In this document: positions 9,961 to 20,383 of the stretch, in pieces
Layout of the letters: the number at the start of each line of letters is the position of its first letter
Numbering within the stretch: position 1 is the stretch's first letter
Assembly (NCBI GenBank): GCA_023334545.1
Contig: JAADVB010000101.1
Span: 1 to 59,844 of the forward strand
Source: Salisapilia sapeloensis
Taxonomy: Eukaryota > Oomycota > Peronosporomycetes > Peronosporales > Salisapiliaceae
DNA: 59,844 nucleotides
Direction of reading: 5' to 3'
Notes under the pieces: model-generated
What the model saw: only the letters and a program-made list of their open reading frames with translations
Told to the model about the DNA's origin: nothing
Database searches by the model: none
Translations under genes and position numbers: made by a program

Positions 9961-11737
9961 ATGAGTGGAATAAATGTGCCAGTGAGTACTCACGGACGGC
10001 ATAAGCACAATAAAGGCTTGATATGTAAGCCCAAGAAGAAAAGCGTTCGGCGTAAGCGAGACATAGATCCAATTGGAAACGAAAGCAGTTCACTAAGTGC
10101 AGCGTTTCCTTCTGATCGATCACCTCATAGCGCAAGTAGCTGTTTAAAAAATCGACTACGAGGATCAATGGACATCTCAGCTTCAGTTACACGAAGTCAT
10201 AGTCGAAAGTCTGGGTTCTTAGGAACTGAAAGCAATAATGAATCACGAGACCGAAAGCTGAGGTCCTTGGCACCGACAGATCGGTTACAGAAGCAGGCGT
10301 CTTCGTACTACGATCGCATACGCTCTCAACTAGAGGAAAGTTCATTGCCCTGCTCTAATAATGACAGTGAAGCAGACGCTTTTTCGATTCAATCGCGACG
10401 GCGTAACTCTTCGAAGAAAGACAAAGCCTTCTCGAGATATTCCTGGACCCATCCAAATGATGGGAACAATGTGCCGACTAGAGCTCAATTGTATTCAGAC
10501 ATGACGGAGCAGTCTCCACGCCAATCATGCATTAATAACGAAAGCCATGGCAGTAGCCCAATCGCAGTTTCAAATATTTTAATCGATCAGCGCCCTCCAT
10601 CTCGACAAAAACATGCTTTTCCAACTCATCTCATTGATGCGAACGCTTTTGGCTCTAGGAAGAATATAAAGCAAGGTCAACGTATTTCAGCACGGTCCAT
10701 GTCTTATCGACCGACAGAGCCTGCTACCAGCGTATCTGATAATAATAACGAGGAGCATGAAGAGGTCACAGCTCGACCTGCACCAGATATCCACAAACGA
10801 CCACCATCACGATACATGACAAAAGCAAAACAGTATAGTAAAGACAATGATGTAGTCACAGAGTTACCACATAGAGGGACAGCATCGAGTGAGAGTAACA
10901 ATAACTCGAGTGAACAATCGAGACGATACGTTGGAAACACGTTTCTTTGGAGTCCAGCCCATCATGATCCGAAGACGGATGGATTTGCTGAGGTTGATGA
11001 GAGCATTCCTCCTCCATTCCGGATCGAGATCATCACAGACACTGACTATGAAGGTTTGAACCAGCAATCAACATCGAAAACATCCTTGTATACGTCACCT
11101 GATACTCGTACTGGAGACGTTAGTATTCTATCTCGTCCGTGGACATGCTTTGAAAATCAAAGTCAAGCGGACCAACTTGCTGATAATGATACAACGGAAG
11201 CGAAGAGAGCTGTTACTGATCCTACGTCATCAACAACGAACCTGTAAGTGCACCTCACCTTAAATTGACTCGATCGATAGCTTTAATCGGTTGAATGTAA
11301 CGTACTACAGATCGACACAATGGTTCGACAAGGTGGAAAGTCAAATTGCAGATGCAGATCTGTTTGAGACTGTACTATCCGTGTCAAGTCCTCGTTTGAG
11401 CGACGGAGAGAAAACCCTAGACGAAAGGAATAATCTTCGTACGCCATCATTTTCGAAGGTATCATGCACAAATACTGGAAACCATCGACCACTGATTCAT
11501 TCATCAAACGACGAGTACTGTCGAGTGCAAACGAGTGATCTATGTGACATGGATCCGGACACAGCACTAGCCCAAACACCCTTGTACACTTGTACAGACC
11601 TCATGGCAACAAGGACGTCCGAGTTTTCGAATGAAACACCGGATGATAACGTTCCTGGAAATTTGTCACCACTACCAACTTCACCTTTGCACACGTCTCT
11701 AGGCAAAGACTTTCTTAGCTTATTTGCTCAGCACTAA
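9961..11737 (+). CDS. Large Ser/Thr-rich, probably disordered protein, two exons
   Basis: Exons are 9961-11243 and 11311-11737, joined by a 67-nt GTAAGT...TACAG intron; the product has 569 residues. The N-terminus carries a basic cluster (CKPKKKSVRRKRD) that could be a nuclear localisation signal. Most of the rest is rich in Ser, Asn, Arg, Thr and Pro with little hydrophobic core. The part just after the junction (STQWFDKVESQIADADLFE) is the most ordered-looking piece. No known domain, membrane segment or signal peptide was seen. The frame is long and the splice sites are strong, so it is very likely a real gene of unknown function. Confidence 0.72.
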
Positions 11738-11986
11738 CGTTAATGTACGAAGTATAGAAAATTTGCATATTCGTCGTATAGCTTTTATTTATACGCTTCA
11801 CTTCTTGCTGACGGACACAAGAGCCATCATGATGGCAATGTACATAAGCCTCCTGCACTGGACTTTAGCTGCTATCACCAGTAAATGCTCCTATCCTCCT
11901 ATACCATACACGTATAAAAACTATGCGATAAAGACATCGAGCTCGTAATCGAAATGAATAGCATTGTTTTGAGTTACTAGAGCCGC

Positions 11987-12991
11987 TTATCGGTTGCCAA
12001 TTTCCGACTGCCACGAACGAGCATTTTCAAATCCGTTCTTGGCACGTTGGAAGTCGCTGATCGTACGGTGGATGTCCTCTTCCGTCGACATGACGAACGG
12101 ACCGTACTGGACCACCGGTTCGTTCAATGGCTTGCCCGTCACTAAAATAAATTCCAGTCCTTCTTCACCGCCAACGGCACGAATACCGTCGCCGTCGCCG
12201 TTTAGCACCACAGCTTCATGGGACGTAACGTCCTGGTCGGACACCTTACCGGATCCACGAAGCGTGTAGACGAAGACATTGTGGCCCTCTGGCACAGAGT
12301 GGTCAAGCTCTGCGCCCTTTTCCAGCTGGAAGTGGATGTACGTCACCGGGGCTTGAGTCGAAATCGGACCTTCGACACCTAAAGCCTTACCGGCAAAGAT
12401 GATTGCCTGAATCTTGCCACTTTCATCCTTGGCACGCGGAACACTGTCTCGGTCTACTTCCTGGTACCGAGGTTCCATCGTCTTTCGGTCCTTCGGGAGG
12501 TTGATCCATAGCTGGAGACCATGCGCAGGCACTTCCGACGCCGGCATCTCGGCGTGGAGAATGCCTCGGCCAGGCGTCATCCATTGCAAGTCGCCGGGAC
12601 GAAGCTCACCCTTGTTACCAAGGAAGTCCTCGTGACGCATGTGTCCTTTGGACCACGGAAACACGTACGTGACAGTTTCAAAGCCACGGTGTGGGTGATC
12701 TGGGAATCCTCCAGGCAGACCAGTGTTGAACTCGTCTAGCATGAGGAATGGGTCGAGGTTACGGAGCTTGGCCGAGCCAAGGGACCGGCGGACAGTGGCA
12801 CCAGCGCCTTCGCTTTGCTCCTTTGCGACGAATTTGAGTCCAATCGAACGAGGTTTAAACATGTCTGTAGTTGCTTGGAAGTCGGGTGTCTGGATCATAC
12901 AAACATCGTCGTCAGTATCACATTCAGAGTTACCGGTGGTGAGCACCAGCAGCATCGCAATCAGGAGCGAGAGGAACGAAAGCGACGTCAT
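11987..12991 (-). CDS. Pirin family protein with N-terminal signal peptide
   Basis: The single exon encodes 334 residues. Residues about 5-20 form a hydrophobic signal peptide, followed by a short Asp/Cys-rich piece and then a full pirin (bicupin) domain. The metal ligands of human pirin are conserved: H99 and H101 in HPHRGFETV, and H146 and E148 in GILHAEMP; PGDLQWMTPGRG is also intact. Pirins are iron-binding cupins, some with quercetin 2,3-dioxygenase activity, others nuclear redox or NF-kB co-regulators. Entry to the secretory pathway is unusual for the family and would suit an extracellular or vacuolar redox or quercetinase-like enzyme; this is inference. Confidence 0.93.
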   Translation of the reverse strand: MTSLSFLSLLIAMLLVLTTGNSECDTDDDVCMIQTPDFQATTDMFKPRSIGLKFVAKEQSEGAGATVRRSLGSAKLRNLDPFLMLDEFNTGLPGGFPDHPHRGFETVTYVFPWSKGHMRHEDFLGNKGELRPGDLQWMTPGRGILHAEMPASEVPAHGLQLWINLPKDRKTMEPRYQEVDRDSVPRAKDESGKIQAIIFAGKALGVEGPISTQAPVTYIHFQLEKGAELDHSVPEGHNVFVYTLRGSGKVSDQDVTSHEAVVLNGDGDGIRAVGGEEGLEFILVTGKPLNEPVVQYGPFVMSTEEDIHRTISDFQRAKNGFENARSWQSEIGNR

Positions 12992-13778
12992 GTTGCAAAA
13001 TCTAGATAAAGTGGACTTCAGTCGTTTCTCCCTGATTGCGACACGTTGAGCTGCGTGCCAAAGGATGCGTATGGAGTCGTACCTCGTGCGTAGCTCGCTG
13101 GAAATCGAGAAATGAACTTAATGGACAGGTAGAAAAGAGAGATGATGTGATATCAAATAATTATGCATCTTTATGTTGATGACGCAATCTATATATTTTT
13201 AGTTTAAGATAAACAATATTGTTCCAGATAATTACCCACACCACGTAAGAAGTTGAGATGAAACGATTCGTACGACGTTGTCATCGACTGCAAGCTGCGT
13301 ACAATAGATGCCAGCCTACCAAGTATGCATTCTCGATATTTCGCACGATGATGCAGGTATGCGAAAGAAGGATTCTAAATAGAGGACGGGGTGATGCTGG
13401 AATATAATGCCGTTAGGGGCTATATTTCCAATGCAGCCAATGCTTTCTGGATTGCTGCATGAATTAAAAAGTATTTTTCAATGATGTCAAGTCAAGGTTC
13501 AACGTCAGATAAACAAGCTCGAATCGAAAGCGATATGCCATTAGAACGTATAGGATCTATTTGTTCATTTTGAGTGGCGCGCGAGAAGTAGACATTTGTT
13601 AGGAGGATTTCAACAAAGTATTTTAGCATCCATATTAAACCTGCCAAGCTCTCGAAACATGTTAAACCAGGATAAACCCGTAGCAGATCCATACGACTTG
13701 AACTTGATCAGAGAATTTGATCGGTATTTATCTATATACGCGTCGAAACACTGAAGACTATCCTACAGTCCAAGCAGC
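12992..13778. other. Intergenic region
   Basis: Holds the 5' flank of the pirin gene. Downstream of about 13.1 kb it is AT-rich, and no frame has protein character. A 66-codon minus frame at 13492-13692 is considered noise. Confidence 0.5.
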
Positions 13779-14149
13779 ATGACTATCTTGACTGGAAACC
13801 GCGCTACCATGGACCGATTTCTCATAGACACTGGACTTCTCGTCTCGTGCTTCTTGCTAGGAAAATGGATGCTCGTGGATGGCAAGTCTCGCGTAGATGA
13901 GAATGCGATTAATGCACTAAAGCTACAGGCTAATGCAAATGAGGTCGGATGTATCTTGCCAAAACTCGCGCTGGCTTGGTCCATTTTGAATGAGAGGTCT
14001 CCAAAATGATCCTCTGTGATAACTTGATGCAGCAGATTGAGGAGATTTTGAAAACGTTGGACTTATTGGACAAGATCGTGCCAGGCGTCGATGCTAAGAT
14101 CAATGAGATCTTAAACTGTCGTCCAAAGGCACTTTCCGATTTCAAATAG
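13779..14149 (+). CDS. Possible small membrane/coiled-coil protein, two exons
   Basis: The proposed exons are 13779-13943 and 14033-14149 (89-nt intron), giving 93 residues. Exon 1 encodes a hydrophobic helix (LIDTGLLVSCFLLGKWML) and a following helix. Exon 2 continues in phase with an amphipathic helix (IEEILKTLDLLDKIVPGVD) and ends in ALSDFK. The unspliced frame would stop at 14009. The donor is a non-consensus GTCGGA and the family is not recognised, so this is a tentative model. It rests mainly on the smooth helical continuity across the junction. Confidence 0.35.
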
Positions 14150-15042
14150 AAGCAATGCACTTTTGGATACTCATCACTAATGCGATTTAAAGTAGTTCAT
14201 CGAGATGGAGTGGAAGAAGAGGTATGGAGGTTTCCGGTAACCTACAAGTGACTGTAGAATTTAGCGGCCTCGAGAGAAATGAATGCACCTTTCTTTGCGT
14301 TTTAAATATAATAGAATCGTGTACGAGGACTCTTGGTAAGTGCACGGTGCGTCCATTTCCATCCAAACGACGAAACGGAAAGCAAAAAGCAAATCCCATA
14401 AGCCAGTACGAGTCAAGAAAGTACTTTTCGATGTAATATGTAAAAGTAGCCTCCGTTCGTAGCCTACAGTATTCCCTGACTTCAGAAAACACTCTCTGCT
14501 CCCATCCATGACGAATAGTAGTCCGCCGACAGGTTTTATACACACTATCGAGCTGTATATCTGCGTAGAGAAAGTCTCTGACACTTCCAAAAGCGTTCAA
14601 ACTTTCCTAAGATTCTAAAATCCAATGTATCTCCTAGCTTGTAAATACACACAAGCATAAGATGAACCACACGATAAGTCCTGGACCCTGAATCCCTCGC
14701 CAAGATGTCGCTTCACCAGCTGCTTTTCAATGCAAAGAAAATAAGATGAATATCTTTTTCTGCCAATCGAGCCAATCAGTGGTGCGAAGAGGCGAAAACC
14801 AGCCGAGCGAGCTCTTCAGGTCGCAAACAGCGCAGTCGCCACCACTCTTTTTCCATCGCACTGTCTTCTCTTTCGTTTCTCCCTTTTACCCTGTACCGTC
14901 CCCATTTCCATCCTATCTAAACACCTTGTAACGACCACGAGCCCTGTATTCACGGACCAGGTGGCAGATCTTGAAACGCAGGACGACACGATCGTCTCTC
15001 CATTTGCACACAAAGCCAACAGATCTTACGGAAGAGAAGGGA
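14150..15042. other. Intergenic region
   Basis: Several overlapping frames (the longest, 137 codons on minus at 14187-14600, lacks an ATG) show no domain or composition typical of protein. I see no repeat or RNA gene. The right part should hold the promoter of the alpha-kinase gene. Confidence 0.45.
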
Positions 15043-16818
15043 ATGAGGGAAGATAGAGGCCCGCTGCCGGTTATAGGTGAAGAGATGCGTGGCCATCGAG
15101 ATGATACGACGTTCCTACGGTCGCCACGACTACCATTTAAAGTCTCGTATTCCTTCTCGGAGCCACGATCGTCTCCACAAGCGTATGCAAATGGAGACGC
15201 GGCACTGCGTCGACGAGTCCATAGTATCGATATTTGTTCCAAAGGTAGTGAAAACGCTTTTCCATCCCCGAGACTTGATCGGAGTGCTCGTATGGCTGAA
15301 AACGCACGCTTATCCATTCGCCGACTCGCGCATCAGAATTACTTTGTATCTTCCACTCCGCCTAATGACCAGCTCTCACCGTCTGCTTCGTCCACCGTTT
15401 CGTCCCCATCTAGCTCCCCCACACAGGTAGCACACAACCCATCTCCGTTCGAACGCCGTCGTACTCGATCGGAAGCAGGCACGAAAACGGTTGCGTTCTC
15501 CGACACATACCAAGATCGTATTTCCGAATACGACAAAGAGTCTGAAACGGACGAAGGAGATCGGAAGAGGTGCTATCGATATTCGAGTGCCGATTTCTCT
15601 GACTCGTCTTACTCTAGCTACACGTCCGACTCGTTTCCACCCATGGCGCGTTCCGTCTCGTCCGATTATGAAGTCCAAAGTGTCGATAAAATGAGAAATT
15701 TACAGCAGTTACTACAAGAAGGGTTTATCACCGTCACAGAATTCCGTGACCGGCGTCGACAACTCGTGGACGAACGGAGTGTCATCGATCCAACATGTCC
15801 AAAAACGTCGGAATTTGCCATCTCCGACATGCCAGTGATCTATCGCGACCCGCCAGACTTTTCCAAATTACCGGAACGAGATGCCATTAAACACGTTTTT
15901 GATTCCGAACATCGAAAGTGGACGTACTCGCGCATTAAAGTAAAAATCGACGCACAGCCATTTGCTCGTGGAGGTCTTCGACAAGTCTTCCATTTACAGG
16001 ATCTAAGTGACGATTCGCAATTACGTCAGAGCAATAGCACTGGCAACGCTGGCATCACCACAACACACTACGTTGCGAAAGTCGCGATTGATCCGAATGA
16101 GGATCCTGCAACCTACTTTCGAGACGTTGAGATGCAGGCTGTCGCGTCTAAATTCGCTCGAGAGTATAACAGTTACTATCCGCCTCGACGTGTCGAGTTC
16201 TTAGAAGCGTGGATCTTACAGCTCATGCCAGAAGATTCGAATCGACGAGAAGATGAGCATGTGACATTGCGAGGTACGATCTGTGGCGTCGAACCCTTCA
16301 TTGCAGGCGAGTATCATAAACATAACAACAACTTTGGATACGTAAGTGATTTGGAACGCAACACTCCACAAGCTTTCTCCCATTTTACGTACGAAGCATC
16401 TGGACATGAGATTCTCGTTGTGGATATCCAAGGTGTTGGTGACCACTACACCGATCCACAGATCCATACACGTCGAGGAAAGGAGTTTGGCAAAGGGAAC
16501 TTGGCTATGCGAGGTGTCGCTCGCTTCTTGGAATCCCATCGATGCAATCCAATCTGTCGGTACCTCAAATTACCACTAAATAACCCGATGGACGAGATGA
16601 CTGGACGGCCGGATCCGAAAGGCACAGTCCCAGCGCAACGGTATATGAGTCAACCAAGTGTACGCATCGATACGGTGGATAGCGAGTTGTGTCATTACTA
16701 TGGCGAATCTAATGCCTTTCGTCGATATCATGCCCAAAAAGATAAGAACAAGTGGTGTATGGGTGACTGGCACTCGATGTCCTCTTGGTGTGGACTCAGT
16801 AGCTGCTGTATATCCTAA
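15043..16818 (+). CDS. eEF2-kinase-like alpha-kinase
   Basis: The product has 591 residues from the first ATG (15043); the frame is open upstream to a stop at 14929-14931 without another ATG. The N-terminal half is Ser/Arg-rich and disordered. The C-terminal half is an atypical alpha-kinase domain: a Gly-rich FARGGLRQVF loop, catalytic Lys about 346 in YVAKVAID, PQAFSHFTYEASGHE, D461 in VVDIQGVGDHYTDPQIH, FGKGNLAMRG, and the zinc-site CNPIC. These strings match eukaryotic elongation factor 2 kinase more closely than other alpha-kinases. eEF2K slows translation elongation by phosphorylating eEF2. The usual C-terminal SEL1-type helical repeats that recruit eEF2 are missing. The protein ends about 90 residues after the CNPIC motif in a Cys/Trp/Ser-rich tail. 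No calmodulin site could be assigned. Confidence 0.85.
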   Translation: MREDRGPLPVIGEEMRGHRDDTTFLRSPRLPFKVSYSFSEPRSSPQAYANGDAALRRRVHSIDICSKGSENAFPSPRLDRSARMAENARLSIRRLAHQNYFVSSTPPNDQLSPSASSTVSSPSSSPTQVAHNPSPFERRRTRSEAGTKTVAFSDTYQDRISEYDKESETDEGDRKRCYRYSSADFSDSSYSSYTSDSFPPMARSVSSDYEVQSVDKMRNLQQLLQEGFITVTEFRDRRRQLVDERSVIDPTCPKTSEFAISDMPVIYRDPPDFSKLPERDAIKHVFDSEHRKWTYSRIKVKIDAQPFARGGLRQVFHLQDLSDDSQLRQSNSTGNAGITTTHYVAKVAIDPNEDPATYFRDVEMQAVASKFAREYNSYYPPRRVEFLEAWILQLMPEDSNRREDEHVTLRGTICGVEPFIAGEYHKHNNNFGYVSDLERNTPQAFSHFTYEASGHEILVVDIQGVGDHYTDPQIHTRRGKEFGKGNLAMRGVARFLESHRCNPICRYLKLPLNNPMDEMTGRPDPKGTVPAQRYMSQPSVRIDTVDSELCHYYGESNAFRRYHAQKDKNKWCMGDWHSMSSWCGLSSCCIS

Positions 16819-16843
16819 TGAGCCTTTGGTCTACCATTTTGCC

Positions 16844-17971
16844 CTACGTCCAGTTGTGATTTACGACCAGTTCGTTTAAATTTGATAAAATGAAAGTTGC
16901 ATACCTTTTGCTTGTTCGTTGCATTTCCAGTCGTTGAGAGATGACTTGGACGTGAGTTGAGAGTCTTTGAATGCGTTCAGAGATGGAGAGATGGAGCATC
17001 TTGTGTCGTAATGGAGAAGAGAAGCGATAGCAGCTCTCGATATGGTCTGTCTGATCCAATGCGACTGCATAAGGAAGGACATTGTGCTTCTGATGATACA
17101 TGTCCAAGTGTTCCTCCGTATCAAAGACAAGGAGTTCTTTTATTATGCATCTGATCACTGTGTCTTTTAAAGGAGACATGCAAGGCAAGACGCGCATGTG
17201 ATCGAAAGCGTAGCCGAGACAACCTGGGGAATCAACTGGAGGCAAGTCGACTGCAGGCCAGTGAGGATTGTCTACTGGAACAAAGGAGAGTGGACCGCTG
17301 TACGAAGTGTGCTGGCGGAAGGATCGTACGTGCGTCGGATTGGCAACCAAGACCAGGTTCTGTGCTGCCGAACGACGGGCTGCAACTGCCCGAGCGATTC
17401 GGTCGTCATCAAACTCCACAATGTCGTGGAAGGTGGCGATGATGCCTGTGTCGCCTGTAGTAGAAACGTACATTTCGATGGCACGTTGCTGTGGCTCGAT
17501 CGTTTGGCAATGGTAAAGCTCATCCCGTAGCTCCTTTTGGTAACTACAAATATACTTCACCAAAGACAGATCTGTATCTAGTTCATGTATAGCATGTGGG
17601 TAGTTGGCTCGAAGCAAAGCAGAAAAGAGAGTTTCTTCGTGCTGTAGGAGAAAGGAGTTAAGTGCTCGGTTTACAGCTCCAAAGCGCATGAGGGACTGGG
17701 CGTCTAGGAAGGAAGCAATATGGAACACCACATCTGACGGATGTTTAAATATGATGCTCTCCGATGCAATTGAGTCTTTGAATACGATGCTCGACGAACT
17801 GGATGGAGTAAATGGTGTACACTGCACGAAAAGCGACTGGACTTGGCTAGAAAGCTGTTGACTTTCCGAAATAGAATGAAAGTTCTCATGCGCTTTCGCC
17901 CATGACTTTTTGATTCGAAGCACTCCATTTTGTACGAGGTTAGATGCTTGGCTAGTACTAGACCACATCAT
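16844..17971 (-). CDS. F-box-like protein
   Basis: The frame gives 375 residues from a pair of ATGs at 17971/17968; the open frame continues upstream without an ATG to 18040. An F-box-like helical segment lies at about residues 79-115 (SDVVFHIASFLDAQSLMRFG). F-box proteins usually recruit targets to SCF ubiquitin ligases through Skp1. The remainder is a mixed helical/strand region ending in a coiled-coil-like helix (LHLSISERIQRLSTHVQVI); I recognise no substrate-binding repeat such as LRR, kelch or WD40. The stop is 25 bp from the stop of the convergent alpha-kinase gene. A missed upstream exon is possible. Confidence 0.6.
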   Translation of the reverse strand: MMWSSTSQASNLVQNGVLRIKKSWAKAHENFHSISESQQLSSQVQSLFVQCTPFTPSSSSSIVFKDSIASESIIFKHPSDVVFHIASFLDAQSLMRFGAVNRALNSFLLQHEETLFSALLRANYPHAIHELDTDLSLVKYICSYQKELRDELYHCQTIEPQQRAIEMYVSTTGDTGIIATFHDIVEFDDDRIARAVAARRSAAQNLVLVANPTHVRSFRQHTSYSGPLSFVPVDNPHWPAVDLPPVDSPGCLGYAFDHMRVLPCMSPLKDTVIRCIIKELLVFDTEEHLDMYHQKHNVLPYAVALDQTDHIESCYRFSSPLRHKMLHLSISERIQRLSTHVQVISQRLEMQRTSKRYATFILSNLNELVVNHNWT

Positions 17972-19846
17972 GTTGGACTCTGGATGCGAAAGGATGAATG
18001 AGCGTAGTAGCAGACATTGATGGAAGACACGACTTTCCAAGATCTGATGATCATTTTGGTCTGGCAGGCACTGATTGGCTTAGCTCCGCCAAAGATAGCT
18101 ACCGAGTATGGAAACTACTCCAGTAATGTGGAAACTTGGCATCAAGTACGACCTGAAATACATTTGGTTTATCCAAGTAGATGACGACTGGTCTGCATGA
18201 ACTAAATAAGATATCCTGGAGTGGATTTGTTTTGTAGGTGGATATGCCACTCGATATAGTCCAGAAGAAAGCGGGCATGATGGTAGCCAACTCTTGAGCA
18301 ATAGGATGCGAACAACGTTTCAAGCAATATGTTTGGCTTGCGTGGATGCTCAAGTATAAGACTTCAGCGTCAACTATGCAAACGAAATATTAATGACAAA
18401 AGATATGCCTTCGCTATCCGATCCTGGCACCAGGAGTCGATCGGGTCAGCTTTGCTGGAACTGCTTTAACTTTGATACTTGTCCTAGGTACATATCGTGG
18501 AGAGTGAAAGTAGAAGAGAATGAGATATTATGAATGCAAACACGATGGAGCTATTAATAGAAGCGACTGCATTGATGTTGATTTTTATCCATCACCAGAA
18601 ACATGATAGTGTAACGTGGCGCCAAGGATTGTTATGATAGATAGCGATCCAGGCTCGTTATGTTCAAGACGTAGGCTGATCATGTGCAAAGTATTTCACC
18701 TTCATAGTGGCATTACTCGCGCGAGATCATCTTAGCAGGTTCAAACACGCCTGTAGATTATATCAAGTACAACGCAAATTTTTCATGCTCAAATTGTACT
18801 TCTCTGAAATCTACTGTTCTTTTACTTCATATAGACATGAAGTTATGTTCCTGCTTTACACGCATATATGGCATTTACGAATGAAGCCTTATGTGTGCGT
18901 GGCCTCGTAACCGGCAACCTGATAGCTGAAACTTGATTTCTTCGTCATTTTAATGCAATAGCAAGTAGCTTCACTTAATTCACAACAAGCAATATTTGCG
19001 GGATGTTTACTGGTGCAGCCTAACCAGTAATCACCGGTATGATTCCAATATATCTACGCAAGACTCAATAGAATCTTCCAAAGAGCGATCATGTTCATCC
19101 ACTTGCTCTCAAACTTTATTTGCAAGGTAGCGTACAATTAGACGTCGTATCCCTCGCCACGCAATCTTCTACCGAACGTCTTCTGTGAGCACGCCAGTTA
19201 TTCTGTTCACCCGAAGTCTACTTCGCAAACTGGAAATAGGAGAAGAACAAATGAGAATATCTTGTTCGTCTTGAGATCCAGTAGCCTCTGGTGAAACCTC
19301 CATGTAGAGGTTTCTGGTAATCTCCAGAACATAACCTTCTACAATAAAAGCACCAACTACCATTTCGGCATTCAAAAAGCATTATAGCTTTCATCTCAGT
19401 GACATACTGGCATCGATATTGACGTCCATAACTAGGATACCTACTTTCGCTTTGTCGTTTTCACAAATCCAGGGTTCGAAACGCGATTTCTTCATCACAA
19501 TCGCACTTCTAGACAGTCAACATTCTGTTCGTATGCTCGCAAACGTCGTCCTCTTATTTGGGATTCACTCTCACATCGTGAAAGAATGTCATGGCCTTGG
19601 ATGACCCGGATCCAATAGATCATGATCCATTCAATCCTGGTCACCAGTGGTCCGAATCTTATCTCTTAAGAACCATCCATGAGTTGTACAAGATGATATA
19701 ATGAACAATCCTTGGTCTACTTTGATGCAATGTCGTTCTGCACAAGGTCCCAATCATTTCCAAACTTGCTGTCTTCATCTCAAGAAACTTTTAGCCAATT
19801 GATCAACTACCTGGAAACGTCTCACAACTAACATCGCCCTTACAAA
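17972..19846. other. Gene-poor region
   Basis: About 1.9 kb with only short frames. Two minus-strand frames (18099-18353 and 19169-19375) lack ATG starts at their 5' ends and recognisable motifs. No tRNA fold, repeat or mobile-element gene was found. The last 100 bp should carry the promoter of the secreted-protein gene at 19847. Confidence 0.45.
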
Positions 19847-20383
19847 ATGAACCGCTGCAACTCACTTTTGCTTCTCTTCATCGTGTTATCCATAGCATAC
19901 GACATGGCTAAAGCGTATTCGAAGTTCGAGGCTCCAATCCCTTTGTACTATATGATCAAGGGGCTGAATACCTTTCGGGAAGAAAATGGGTGGAAAGAAT
20001 TTAAATTTAATATGAAGGTGCATAGTGCTACAACGCTACTAGTCGAGAGACTAGCCAACGCCGGTAGTGTGAAGTTTAACGCGAAGGATGTGAAGAAGGA
20101 CCTCGAAATGTCCAAAATCAGCTTTCAACACGCATTAATATATGCAGTATCAGTCGAGTGCACAGAGTACAAAGATAAGTTTGAGGAACGGGAGTGTATG
20201 GAGGATGCGTTGATAAAAGCTAAGCGAAAGAGCTTTATGAAAGATACTAAGAATGAATACATTGGTGCAAGCTATAAAACAAAAGGAAAGCTTCAATACT
20301 GGGCGATTATCAGCCTAGCATCACACGACTTAGATGAAACCTATTTTCGCATAAAGGGACTTGGACCAAAGCATCTTGAGTAA
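19847..20383 (+). CDS. Small secreted protein, possibly a divergent CAP/SCP-like domain
   Basis: The product has 178 residues, with a clear signal peptide (NSLLLLFIVLSIAYDMAKA) and no further membrane segment. The mature part starts with a helix of form LNTFREENGW..F.FN.KVHSATTLLVERLA and ends with YIGASYKTKGKLQYWAIISLAS. This recalls the N-terminal helix and the last strand pair of CAP (SCP/PR-1) domains, although the hallmark His/Glu motifs are not evident. Only two cysteines lie close together in the middle (ECTEY and RECMED). In a plant-associated oomycete a protein of this kind is a candidate apoplastic effector or structural protein; the CAP link is a weak inference. Confidence 0.65.
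   Translation: MNRCNSLLLLFIVLSIAYDMAKAYSKFEAPIPLYYMIKGLNTFREENGWKEFKFNMKVHSATTLLVERLANAGSVKFNAKDVKKDLEMSKISFQHALIYAVSVECTEYKDKFEERECMEDALIKAKRKSFMKDTKNEYIGASYKTKGKLQYWAIISLASHDLDETYFRIKGLGPKHLE

Noticed and set aside
14187-14600. 137-codon minus-strand frame
   Set aside because: It lacks an ATG at its 5' end, overlaps another frame of similar length, and its composition is not protein-like.
18099-18353. 84-codon minus frame upstream of the F-box gene, considered as an extra exon
   Set aside because: No acceptor/donor pair joins it in phase with the F-box frame, and it has no ATG.
19169-19375. 68-codon minus frame with some protein character
   Set aside because: The first ATG is at 19363 and no partner exon or family is recognisable; too short to support.
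19460-19490. GGTTCGAAAC, a possible tRNA B-box
   Set aside because: No matching A-box or acceptor-stem pairing could be found around it.
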